From: JAUIIK01 sp041390865
GTDB taxonomy: Bacteria > Chloroflexota > Chloroflexia > Thermomicrobiales > CFX8
Direction of reading: 5' to 3'
NCBI GenBank assembly: GCA_041390865.1
Contig: JAWKPC010000001.1
Span: forward strand, 310,001-374,000
Length of the DNA stretch: 64,000 bases
Below are positions 1-7,768 of this stretch, piece after piece. The notes under the pieces are model-generated. The model was given only the letters and a program-made list of their open reading frames with translations. It had not been told where the DNA came from and searched no databases. A program made the translations under genes and the position numbers. Numbering within the stretch: the first letter of the stretch is position 1; each line of letters starts with the position of its first letter.

Positions 1-1063
1 AGTCGCGCTCGTCGTGAGCCGGGACGGCCATGATCGCGCCGGTTCCGTAGCTCATCAGGACGTAGTCGGCGATCCAGACCGGGATCTGCTCGCCGTTGAC
101 CGGGTTGGTCGCGTAGCCGCCGGTGAAGACGCCGGTCTTTTCGGTTTCCGTTGACTGCCGGGCGATCTCGTTCCTTCGCGAGGTTTCCTGCTTGTAGGCC
201 TCGATCTCCTCGCGCTGCTCGTCGGTCGTCAACTTGTCGACCAGCGGGTGCTCCGGCGCCAGGACCATGAAGGTTGCGCCCCAGAGCGTATCGGGCCGGG
301 TTGTGAAGACCTGAATCTCATCGCCGGTCTCAACCTGGAACGTTACCTTCGCGCCCTCGGAGCGGCCGATCCAGTTCGTTTGCATTGCTCTGATGGGATC
401 GGGCCAGTCGATTTCGCTGAAGTCCAGCAGCTCGTCGGCGTAGTCGGTGATCTTCATGAACCACTGGGTCATGTTGCGCATGTAAACTTCGGTGCCGCAG
501 CGTTCGCAGCCTCCATCGACGACCTGCTCGTTGGCCAACACCGTCTGACAGTTCGGACACCACCAGACTGGCGCCTCTTTCCGGACGATCAATCCCGCAT
601 CATAAAATTTCAGGAAGAACCACTGGTTCCATTTGTAGTAGTCGGGATCGCAGGTGACGACTTCCTGATCCCAGTCGAACATCGTGCCCATCGAGCGCAT
701 CTGGCGCCGCATGTTGTCGATGTTCTCCATCGTCCACTTGTATGGGTGGACACCGCGGGTAATCGCGGCATTCTCGGCCGGCAGACCGAAGGCGTCGAAC
801 CCCATCGGAAAGAAGACATTGTAGCCCTGCATGCGTTTGTAGCGGGCGGCGGCGTCGGGCGGCGACATGGCGTACCAGTGGCCGATGTGGAGGTTGCCGC
901 TCGGGTATGGGTACATCGTCACGGCGTACCACTTGGGCCGTGTGTGGTCGTCGGGATTCCACTTGTAGAGTTCGGTCTCATCCCAGCGATCGCGCCACTT
1001 CTGCTCGATCGCATCCGGATCGTAGCGTTCGTCTTGCCTGGTGGATTTCTCTGTCGCGACCAT
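1..1063 (-). CDS. leuS: Leucyl-tRNA synthetase, N-terminal part (cut by window edge)
   Basis: Class I aminoacyl-tRNA synthetase that charges tRNA-Leu in the cytoplasm. About 354 residues are present. The HIGH signature is at residues 59-62 (NLHIGHW), followed by PMGFDAFGLPAENAA, both characteristic of LeuS. The last residues before the window edge read GTGAIMAVPAHDERD, the CP1 editing-domain signature with its conserved Asp. The KMSKS half and C-terminus lie beyond position 1. The start is the ATG at 1063-1061, preceded by an AAGGGAT Shine-Dalgarno-like stretch. The gene sits 128 nt downstream of a T-box terminator, so expression should respond to uncharged tRNA-Leu. Function is certain from the motifs; only the partial length limits the entry. 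Confidence 0.97.
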   Translation of the reverse strand, partial: MVATEKSTRQDERYDPDAIEQKWRDRWDETELYKWNPDDHTRPKWYAVTMYPYPSGNLHIGHWYAMSPPDAAARYKRMQGYNVFFPMGFDAFGLPAENAAITRGVHPYKWTMENIDNMRRQMRSMGTMFDWDQEVVTCDPDYYKWNQWFFLKFYDAGLIVRKEAPVWWCPNCQTVLANEQVVDGGCERCGTEVYMRNMTQWFMKITDYADELLDFSEIDWPDPIRAMQTNWIGRSEGAKVTFQVETGDEIQVFTTRPDTLWGATFMVLAPEHPLVDKLTTDEQREEIEAYKQETSRRNEIARQSTETEKTGVFTGGYATNPVNGEQIPVWIADYVLMSYGTGAIMAVPAHDERD

Positions 1064-1190
1064 TGCGGTGATCCCTTCTGGCGAACCGATTGTGAATAAA
1101 GGCCGGAGGCCGGCGCGGCCGGCACAGGCTGCGAGCCGTGTCAGTAGCTATGGCTTGCTTCGATGCTGGATGCGAAGAGTCCAGACAACG

Positions 1191-1222
1191 AAAAAACCTT
1201 CCGTCCGATCAGGGACGAAAGG
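1191..1222 (-). terminator. T-box intrinsic terminator upstream of leuS
   Basis: On the minus strand CCTTTCGTCC (1222-1213) pairs with GGACGGAAGG (1206-1197) over 10 bp including one G-U, with loop CTGATC, followed by TTTTTT (1196-1191). The 5' half overlaps the CGTCCCT segment that would close the antiterminator with AGGG of the T-box, so the two structures are mutually exclusive as in other transcriptional T-boxes. Confidence 0.88.
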
Positions 1223-1271
1223 TTCCGCGGTACCACCCTGCTTGGCCAGCCAGGGCGGCGTTGATAAACGG

Positions 1272-1347
1272 TGGTGGAGCTGAGGGGGCTCGAACCCCTG
1301 ACCTCAACACTGCCAGTGTTGCGCTCTCCCAGCTGAGCTACAGCCCC
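1272..1347 (-). tRNA. tRNA-Ala, anticodon GGC
   Basis: 76 nt that fold into a complete cloverleaf. The acceptor GGGGCTG/CAGCTCC has one G-U pair. The D-arm is GCTC/GAGC, the anticodon stem CAACA/TGTTG carries loop CTGGCAG (anticodon GGC), the variable loop is 5 nt and the T-arm is AGGGG-TTCGAGC-CCCCT. The discriminator is A and CCA is encoded. Nothing looks degenerate. It lies inside the leuS T-box leader, between Stem I and the antiterminator, on the same strand. No convincing promoter of its own is visible in the 75 nt between Stem I and the tRNA, so it is probably co-transcribed with the leader. Confidence 0.96.
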
Positions 1348-1500
1348 GTTGAGTGCCGCTTGCGGTCCGACCCGCTTGATTGCCCGATAACGGTGGCGTT
1401 CCGGCGAACGCTAGCCAGTGCATCACGTTCGCGGCTCCCGGGCGAGTTCGATTCCAGAATGCCGCCTCGCACCAACCGGCGGCTCGCTGTCGCGGAACCT

Positions 1501-1529
1501 ACTACTCCCAATCATAGCCTGTGTGTCAA
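1501..1529 (-). promoter_or_regulatory. Candidate promoter of the T-box/tRNA-Ala/leuS transcript
   Basis: A consensus TTGACA is at 1529-1524 on the minus strand. At 17 nt spacing the -10 position reads AGTAGT (1506-1501), a poor match. A TATGAT at 1516-1511 is too close to pair with this -35. If used, transcription would start right at the 5' foot of T-box Stem I, which fits. Confidence 0.45.
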
Positions 1530-1722
1530 CATAGGACATACCCGGTCGCTGCTGACCTCACGCCGCTAGCGTACCAGTGGGCGGCGGAAACGCCAATATG
1601 ATTGGTCAAGCTGGAAACGATTAGCATCGGCGTCAAGAAGAGCCAGATTCCTGCGTATTGCGCAATACAGGCCGGCTCGAGATGAGTCGCATGGTCACCA
1701 GATAGAAACGGACGCACCGCCA

Positions 1723-1836
1723 ATGACAACCGAAGGACGGCTCCACGAAATCGGGGATCGTATCCTGGAGAACCTTGAAGGCATTAACGTGGCAAGAGAG
1801 CGGGCGCTGGCCGAAACGCGGCAGATCGTCGGATGA
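1723..1836 (+). pseudogene. Translin-family protein, N-terminal fragment (frameshift)
   Basis: 37 codons (MTTEGRLHEIGDRILENLEG..., ending ARERALAETRQIVG) from ATG 1723 to TGA 1834-1836. The text matches the amino-terminal helix expected of archaeal-type translin proteins (EI...I...LE..N.ARE.AL...R.IVR). The rest of that family continues in the next frame from the ATG at 1833, so the two reading frames overlap as ATGA. Insertion of one base near 1832 would join them into one protein of roughly 260 residues. Either this is a real frameshift, or the downstream part is made by translational coupling, or the assembly lacks one base. Confidence 0.6.
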
Positions 1837-2504
1837 GCGCGAACAGCATCCGGGCGGCGCATCGAGCCGATTTCGACGAAGCCAGCGAGCTGATCGACAG
1901 CGCGCGGGCGATGCTGGTCGACCTGACCGCCGAGCTGGACGACTTTCCCTCGATTTACTGGTCCGGCTATGTCCGCGACGCGCAGAAGGAATTCGCCGAG
2001 GCGAATATGACGCTTTCGATGCTGTCGGGCGGAACGCTGCCGTCGCCCGAGGAGCTTGGCGTCGAGGACGCCGTCTACCTCAACGGGCTTGCCGAGTGCG
2101 CCGGCGAGCTGCGACGGCATGCGCTCGACGCGATGCGCCGTGGCGAGCTCGAACGTGCAGAGACTGCGCTCGCGATCATGGACGACATCTACGGACTACT
2201 GGTGACCGTAGATTATCCGGATGCCGTGACCGGAGGGCTTCGCCGCTCGACGGATATGGCGCGCGGCGTCCTCGAACGGACGCGAGGAGATCTGACGGTC
2301 GCGCTCCAGCAGCGCTCACTGGCCGAGGCTCTTGAACGTGCGGAAAGGCGTTTCGCGTCGACGCAGGAAGCTCGGGGATCAAACCGATTCGCCATAGAGC
2401 GGCAAGGCCGTGTTGTCCTTCGGTGCCGCGGGGTATTATCTCCGCTGCAACCGGGGCCGACGCAGACAGGACGAGACACGATGTTTACGGATCGACCTGA
2501 ATAG
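1833..2504 (+). CDS. Translin-family protein, main part
   Basis: 223 residues, mostly helical. The series SGYVRDAQKEFAEANM, GVEDAVYLNGLAECAGELRRHALDAMRRGELERAE, MDDIYGLLVTVDYPDA and GLRRSTDMARGVLERTRGDL follows the translin/TRAX pattern (nucleic-acid-binding helical bundle, COG2178-like). Eukaryotic and archaeal members bind or cleave RNA; the role in bacteria is unknown. The first helix is in another frame just upstream (1723-1836). The final 45 or so residues (after ERRFASTQ) do not look family-like and may be run-on. The stop TAG overlaps the GTG start of the next gene by one base. Family call is from motif memory; the start and intactness are uncertain. Confidence 0.65.
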   Translation: MSANSIRAAHRADFDEASELIDSARAMLVDLTAELDDFPSIYWSGYVRDAQKEFAEANMTLSMLSGGTLPSPEELGVEDAVYLNGLAECAGELRRHALDAMRRGELERAETALAIMDDIYGLLVTVDYPDAVTGGLRRSTDMARGVLERTRGDLTVALQQRSLAEALERAERRFASTQEARGSNRFAIERQGRVVLRCRGVLSPLQPGPTQTGRDTMFTDRPE

Positions 2505-4051
2505 TGCTGTTCCCTAGTCTCCGGCGGCGCGCAGTCATTCTGGCCGCGGTGTTCGGGATGCTTGTCCCGATGCTCTTTGCAACGGGTTCGCCGGTGTCCG
2601 CCGGTGGGCCGGACGGCTTGCAACGCTTCTATTTCCCGTGGGTTCCAAACGGCGACCAGATCAATTCCGTCGGACCCTGGTACGGCAAAGTTTCGTTCCA
2701 GAACCTCGATGACAGCACCTGCTCGGTCTCGATCTACGTCGGCCGGACTGGTTCCTGGACGCGGACGGCGCAGCTCTCGCTGACCGCCGGCTCATCCCGC
2801 TCTATATCCGCCAACTCGCTCGGTCTGCCATCGCCAGGAGCTCCAGTGCGCCTCGAGGCCCTCTGCCCATTGACCGCTAGCCTGAAGATGCTGACGCCCG
2901 ACAGCCGGCAATCTCCGTGGTCCGATGGAGCGCGTACGGTGACCGGTTATACCGGACTGTCGGGGATCGACGTCGACGCCGCCGAGACCGCCGACGGCGA
3001 CTGGGTCTGGTATATGCCGATCGTCCAGACGAACTCGGACTGGAACTCGATTATCCGGGTGACGAACCTTAATCCTGACGCCGGCGCGGATGTGTCGGTC
3101 AACCTCTATTCGGCCGACAATGTGACCGGCCAGCAGGGAGTTCTGACGACGATCGAGGCGACCGTTGCCCCCGGCGACAGCGCCGTAATCGACGTTCTTG
3201 AAGAGATCGGAACCGAAGGATGGGTTGGCTATGCGGAGGTCGTCGCGGACGAACCGGTCGGAGCCTACGTCCTGCGTTCGAAGCCGACCGCGAACATGGC
3301 GATCACGAACATGGCGATGAGCGGCAACCCGGAACCTGGGGTTGATCGATATCTGATAGCGGCGCCGTTGCTGTTTACCGCCTACAACGGTTGGAACACC
3401 GGCATCAACCTCGCCAATATCTCGAACGAATGGGCCGACGTCACGATTCGCTATTTCGAGGTTGCCGGAGGATTGACCCGGGAATCCGACGTCCGGATGG
3501 CCCCGAGGTCGATGCAGTACATCTACACGCCGAACAACGTCGATGAAGCCGGATTCGTCGGCAGCGCGATGATCGAGAGCAATCAACCGGTTGCCGCGGC
3601 GATCGATGAGGTGAAGTACTCGACCGTCGAAGCGATCTCCTACCTTGCCAGCAGTGTCGGTCAGGTCGATGCCGCGATTCCGGTCACATTTCGTGAAGAT
3701 CCCTCTAACGGGCGTCACGACAATTCAGGAATCAATATCCAGAATCTGAACCCGGACGCATCCCAGACCGTCCAGATCCGTTTGGTCACGAACACCGGCG
3801 AGGATGTCCTGCCGCAGCCGTTCAATCTGACGCTGCCACCGGGGGGTAATAACTATGTCTATCTCCCGAATTTGCCGGACGTGCCGCCCGGGACGGTCGC
3901 CGCGGCCCGGGTCACCAGCCAGGATCAGTTCGGGTTCGTCGCACTCTCGAATGACGTGAACTATGCCGTCCCTGGCGACGGATCGGTGACCTTCATGGCC
4001 GCCGGCGAGGCCGGGTACTACCGGCTCCTGGGAAGCACTACCGGGCCTTAG
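2504..4051 (+). CDS. Secreted repeat protein of unknown function
   Basis: 515 residues from a GTG start; an alternative ATG is at 2558. The N-terminus has basic residues, a hydrophobic stretch and an A/S-x-A end (MLFPSLRRRAVILAAV...GSPVSA), a Sec signal peptide. The mature part contains at least three diverged beta-rich repeats beginning near residues 165, 290 and 395. Each combines a hydrophobic IP/AP segment, a GWN/DWNS element and a (N)xNxxxxAxVxVxxxxxxG strand. No catalytic motif and no transmembrane anchor are visible. Proteins of this build are common as uncharacterised extracellular proteins in Chloroflexota; no function is assigned. The start overlaps the stop of the translin-like gene by one base, so the two may be co-transcribed. 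Confidence 0.75.
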   Translation: MLFPSLRRRAVILAAVFGMLVPMLFATGSPVSAGGPDGLQRFYFPWVPNGDQINSVGPWYGKVSFQNLDDSTCSVSIYVGRTGSWTRTAQLSLTAGSSRSISANSLGLPSPGAPVRLEALCPLTASLKMLTPDSRQSPWSDGARTVTGYTGLSGIDVDAAETADGDWVWYMPIVQTNSDWNSIIRVTNLNPDAGADVSVNLYSADNVTGQQGVLTTIEATVAPGDSAVIDVLEEIGTEGWVGYAEVVADEPVGAYVLRSKPTANMAITNMAMSGNPEPGVDRYLIAAPLLFTAYNGWNTGINLANISNEWADVTIRYFEVAGGLTRESDVRMAPRSMQYIYTPNNVDEAGFVGSAMIESNQPVAAAIDEVKYSTVEAISYLASSVGQVDAAIPVTFREDPSNGRHDNSGINIQNLNPDASQTVQIRLVTNTGEDVLPQPFNLTLPPGGNNYVYLPNLPDVPPGTVAAARVTSQDQFGFVALSNDVNYAVPGDGSVTFMAAGEAGYYRLLGSTTGP

Positions 4052-4516
4052 AGCCTGCCCGATGCCCCGGCACAGGTTGGAGGGCGGCCGCAACGCCATT
4101 CCCGGTTACCGTACTCAGGCTCCCGGATCCTCTCGGTCGGGAGTGCAGGCCGTTCACGCCGGTCCGACTGGTTCGCGGACGAGAACCTGACCTATTGCCT
4201 CCGCACCGGCGCCCAGACCCTCAATTGTCTGCCTGGAGTTTCGCCGTTCGCGCGAATATCTTCGGACGCAGGAGTTGAAGGGATCACACCAGTTTCCCCG
4301 GCAACACAGCCTGTGCTGGGCTGCGCCGATGCAGCGTCGTCCCGCTCACTTCTAACGCCTGGAAAGAATCGAACGTGCGTTCGAAGCTGGCACTGCTACA
4401 CTCGATGTATACAGTAGATAATGGCGTCGGATATGTCGGACTTGACCTGAGAAGCGAGGATATCTTCAATACATCGTGTTCTGAGGGCCGGCACCGTCGA
4501 GGGAGGGAGCACGCAT
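4052..4516 (+). other. Intergenic region without a recognised gene
   Basis: No reading frame here looks protein-like on either strand. A 6-bp inverted repeat CTCCCG/CGGGAG (4120-4125/4138-4143) follows the secreted-protein gene but has no T-run, so it is at best a weak terminator. A candidate promoter for the XRE gene is listed separately. Confidence 0.5.
4442..4470 (+). promoter_or_regulatory. Candidate promoter for the XRE/CheB-CheR pair
   Basis: TTGACC (4442-4447), a 17-nt spacer and TTCAAT (4465-4470) lie about 45 nt ahead of the XRE start. The match to a sigma-70 type promoter is moderate. Confidence 0.3.
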
Positions 4517-5074
4517 ATGGAATTCTCACTCGGCCGGGCCATTCGCGACCGTCGCGCTGAACTCGGACTCACCCAGGAAGCGCTCGCTGATCGTATGGCG
4601 GAACTGGGTGATGATGCGATGCGGCAATCGGATGTCTCACGACTGGAGATCGGCCAGATTCAGATGCCGCGCCTGCCGAGGCTCGAGATCCTGGCCCGGG
4701 CCCTGGAACTGGATATCGGAATGCTCCTGGTTTCAGCCGGATGGCTGGATGAGGACAACATGCCGGCTGGCGATGACCGTGATGACGCAGTGCCGAAAGA
4801 CGCTACTGCCGGACGATCTGCAGCAACGCCAGCGGAATCCGACAACGTTCTTGAAGCGGAAATAGAATCGCCGGGACAGGTATACGGGGTGCGCGAACGA
4901 ACGATTCAGCATGCGTACGGGCATCTAGCCGATGCCCTTGGGAACAGCGAGATGCGCGCAACCGATTTCAATCAATTGCGTATCGAATTCCAGCGGCTTG
5001 TCGAGGAGTTCGAACGTGCCAAAGAAGAGTTCGAACAGGAGCACGATAGTGGAGGATCAAGCAGTTTCGCCTGA
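4517..5074 (+). CDS. XRE-family helix-turn-helix regulator with acidic coiled-coil tail
   Basis: 185 residues. Residues 4-65 form a Cro/C1-type HTH (LGRAIRDRRAELGLTQEALADRMAEL...QSDVSRLEIGQ). A linker rich in D, A and E follows, then a predicted amphipathic helix (NQLRIEFQRLVEEFERAKEEFEQEH). A GGGAGGGAG Shine-Dalgarno lies 8 nt before the ATG. The end overlaps the likely GTG start of the CheB-CheR fusion by 26 nt, so the two are translationally coupled. A regulator of, or partner to, the methylation enzyme is plausible, but its target is unknown. Confidence 0.85.
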   Translation: MEFSLGRAIRDRRAELGLTQEALADRMAELGDDAMRQSDVSRLEIGQIQMPRLPRLEILARALELDIGMLLVSAGWLDEDNMPAGDDRDDAVPKDATAGRSAATPAESDNVLEAEIESPGQVYGVRERTIQHAYGHLADALGNSEMRATDFNQLRIEFQRLVEEFERAKEEFEQEHDSGGSSSFA

Positions 5075-7274
5075 CTGGCTGGTGGTTGTAGGTAGTTCAG
5101 CCGGCGGCATCGAGTCACTTTCACGCTTGGTCGGATCCCTGCCGGAGGATTTTCCGGCATCGATCATCATCGCGCAGCATCTCCATCCGGAACATCCCAG
5201 CCACCTGAAGGAGATCCTGTCAACCCGCACGTCGCTCACGGTCAAAATGATCGAAGGCCGGCTTGATCTGGAACCAGACACGATCTATATTGCCGGGCCC
5301 AATGCCCACGTTGAAGTCTCCGATCATGATGTCCACGAAATTGCCGACGGTCAGGCACGGCCGATGCCGTCCGTCAATTTGCTCTTCCAGACGGCGGCCC
5401 GGTCGTTTGGTGAACGACTGATTGCCGTGATCCTGAGCGGAACCGGATCGGATGGTGCGATTGGCGCCCGGGTGGTTAAAGAGGCAGGCGGCATCGTAAT
5501 CGTCGAGAATCCGGAGACGTCCGCCTATCCGCAAATGGCCTTGGCAGTCCCCCCGACGATGGTCGACCAACGAGCCGAGTTGGAAACCATCGGACCATTG
5601 TTGCGCGACCTGGTGACCGGGGTGTTTGAAATCCAAAAGCAGGAAGATCCGCCCAACCTCAAGCCGTTGCTTGAAGCACTGCATCAGCGTAGCGGTATTG
5701 ATTTCACGCAGTACAAGTTACCGACAATCACGCGTCGTCTCCAGCGGCGCCTCGTCGCCACGGATTCGCCCGATCTCGAGCAGTACACTGCTTATCTTGA
5801 AGAACATCCGGACGAATACGAGATACTCGCGAATTCGTTTCTGATCAAGGTGACCGAGTTCTTTCGGGATCCCGAACTCTATAGCAAGCTGTTGAACGGG
5901 GGACTCAAGGAGATCGTCGGCCGGGCATTGGAGACCGGCGAACTCCGGATCTGGTCGGCTGGATGTGCGACCGGCGAGGAGGCCTACTCGCTGGCGATCG
6001 TCGTCGCTGAGCTCCTTGGCGACGCCATGCGCCAGGTCAACGTGCGTATCTACGGAACGGACATCGACGCTGAATCCATCAGCTATGCCCGACGGGGAAT
6101 TTATCCCGAATCGTCACTCAGCAACTTGCCCCAGGAACTGATCGATCGCTATTTCATTGCTCGTGATGGACTCTATGAAGTTCGTCCGACGATTCGCTCA
6201 GTGGTGGTGTTCGGCGAGCACGATCTGGCCCAGCGCGCTCCCTTTCCTCGTATCGATCTGGCGATGTGCCGCAACGTGCTGATCTACTTCACGCCGGAAT
6301 TGCAGCGGCGTGCTCTCCATCTCTTTGCTTTTTCATTGCGCGACCGGGGACTATTGGTTCTCGGCAAAGCCGAGACCGTCAGCCCGTTATCCGAGCATTT
6401 CACGCTCGTCGACCCTCACTTGAAGATTTACCTTCGTTCCGGGAGCAATGTCCTGATACCGGGCGTTCAGCTGACCGCCGAGTCGGGTCAGGCTGGCCGC
6501 CCGCCGACTCTCATTCAGCAGTTCGACCCGCCGCGATCGCGGGAAGCTCGTCAGCAACGAGCCCAGCGTTACCCGCGCGATCGGCATACCGCCGGAGTCA
6601 TGGATTCGATTCCGATCGGGATCGTGCTCGTTGAACGTGACTACCAGGTGGTGTTCGCCAACACGGCTGCTCGAGAACATCTCGGCATTCATGGCATAGC
6701 CCTGGGTGACGATCTGATGCATGTTGGCCAGTTCCCTCCGCTTGCTAGACTGCGGGATGCCATCGACACTGCGTTCAGTGGCGAGCAGTCGATGTTTTCC
6801 TACTCGATCATCGCCCAGACGAGCGATGAAGAGGAGCAGAATCAGGACATCGAGCTGCACACTTCTATATTCGATGGTGGTACGAGTGAGCCCGGTTCGT
6901 CCCCTCTTGTCATGATTCAGACATCCAATGTCAGCATACTCAGAGAAACACGCCATGAACTCGAGGAAACTGCAGAGCGCCTGCGGCAGCTCAACCTCGC
7001 CCATCGCAGCCTACGACTGGCGAACGACCGGCTTGGCGAAGCGAACCGGCAACTGCACGCCGACAACGAAGAGCTGCTGATTTCCAACGAGGAGTTTCAG
7101 GCGGCCGCCGAAGAGGTTGAGACCCTCAACGAGGAGCTCCAGGCGACGAACGAAGAGCTGGAGACGCTCAACGAAGAGCTCCAAGCGACGATCGAGGAGC
7201 TGCGGACGACGAACGAGGAACTGCACGCTCGCACCCGCGAGCTCGAGCGGATGGCGGCCGAGCGAGAGGAATAG
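5049..7274 (+). CDS. CheB-CheR-PAS fusion (MCP methylesterase/methyltransferase) without kinase domain
   Basis: 741 residues from GTG 5049, chosen because AGGAG (5037-5041) sits 7 nt upstream; an ATG at 4932 would overlap the XRE gene by 143 nt. Residues 1-185 are a CheB methylesterase (GSSAGG, AQHLHPEH, SGTGSDGA). Residues 205-460 are a CheR SAM-dependent methyltransferase (FFRDPELY, WSAGCATGEEAYSLAI, DIDAESISYARRGIY, CRNVLIYF). Residues 535-650 are a PAS domain, followed by a heptad coiled coil to the end (NEELQATNEELETLNEELQAT). In many relatives this coiled coil leads into further PAS and histidine-kinase domains; here the protein stops. No chemoreceptor or cheA/W/Y is in the window. Confidence 0.92.
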   Translation: MEDQAVSPDWLVVVGSSAGGIESLSRLVGSLPEDFPASIIIAQHLHPEHPSHLKEILSTRTSLTVKMIEGRLDLEPDTIYIAGPNAHVEVSDHDVHEIADGQARPMPSVNLLFQTAARSFGERLIAVILSGTGSDGAIGARVVKEAGGIVIVENPETSAYPQMALAVPPTMVDQRAELETIGPLLRDLVTGVFEIQKQEDPPNLKPLLEALHQRSGIDFTQYKLPTITRRLQRRLVATDSPDLEQYTAYLEEHPDEYEILANSFLIKVTEFFRDPELYSKLLNGGLKEIVGRALETGELRIWSAGCATGEEAYSLAIVVAELLGDAMRQVNVRIYGTDIDAESISYARRGIYPESSLSNLPQELIDRYFIARDGLYEVRPTIRSVVVFGEHDLAQRAPFPRIDLAMCRNVLIYFTPELQRRALHLFAFSLRDRGLLVLGKAETVSPLSEHFTLVDPHLKIYLRSGSNVLIPGVQLTAESGQAGRPPTLIQQFDPPRSREARQQRAQRYPRDRHTAGVMDSIPIGIVLVERDYQVVFANTAAREHLGIHGIALGDDLMHVGQFPPLARLRDAIDTAFSGEQSMFSYSIIAQTSDEEEQNQDIELHTSIFDGGTSEPGSSPLVMIQTSNVSILRETRHELEETAERLRQLNLAHRSLRLANDRLGEANRQLHADNEELLISNEEFQAAAEEVETLNEELQATNEELETLNEELQATIEELRTTNEELHARTRELERMAAEREE

Positions 7275-7768
7275 ACATCGCCATATCACGCTCTGCGGTC
7301 GTTCTCAGGATTTCCCACATTCCATCAGGCATGTCAGAATGATCGGCAGTTCACCAGTTCACGCCCGCACGACGACCTCGGGTGAGGAAAATCACGGACT
7401 ATTGAGAACTATCGTTGGCGGCAGCCCGATGCGTCACTCCGGCCTGCCGCCTTCATGGACCCGCTTTCGCCCACTTCAACGAGGCCGATGTGACCTGTGA
7501 CAGAGCTGGAAGGTTAGTCCGGCATCCGGTCCAGCTACCTCTCCCGCAGCATGGGCTCCCTGGCGAAGATATCCGCACGAAACGGCGCTGTCGGCGCATG
7601 GCGTTGATGGTGCAGGCACTCGACCTCGGTCCCGGGGCTGATCGAGATCATGAACTCCAATACAAGCCGCTGTTAGAACGAGGACCCGGATTCTCCAAGC
7701 CGATGCTGCTGATATCCGATGGGTCTTGATGGGGCCACAAGAAACTCGACGTGTGGCTGTCGCCTTTG
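7275..7768. other. Intergenic region between convergent che-type genes
   Basis: About 490 nt with no protein-like frame. The small open frames here have no Shine-Dalgarno and no recognisable motif. No kinase-like continuation of the CheB-CheR-PAS protein was found after its stop codon. The region may be eroded coding DNA, but nothing in it supports a specific identity. Confidence 0.4.

Larger units (their letters stand above)
1191..1500 (-). promoter_or_regulatory. T-box leader of leuS, interrupted by a tRNA-Ala gene
   Basis: Read on the minus strand. The distal Stem I hairpin lies at 1483-1461 (GCCGCC/GGCGGC around GGTTGGTGCGA), preceded by AGCGAG. A GAA-CTC-GCCCGGGAG segment at 1449-1435 places a CUC leucine codon (1446-1444) in the specifier position, matching the leuS target. 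A perfect hairpin GCGTTC-GCCG-GAACGC (1411-1396) could be Stem II or III. The canonical 14-nt T-box AGGGTGGTACCGCG is at 1239-1226, and the U in UGGU would pair with an A discriminator. A terminator follows at 1222-1191. Between Stem I and the T-box lies a full tRNA-Ala gene (1347-1272), which is not part of known T-box architecture. Confidence 0.88.

Noticed and set aside
2792..3718. 308-codon frame antisense to the secreted repeat protein
   Set aside because: Composition (many D, R, V, G) and lack of motifs indicate a shadow; the plus-strand protein has a signal peptide and internal repeats.
4932..7274. ATG 4932 as start of the CheB-CheR fusion
   Set aside because: It would overlap the XRE gene by 143 nt; GTG 5049 has AGGAG at proper spacing and begins just before the CheB domain.
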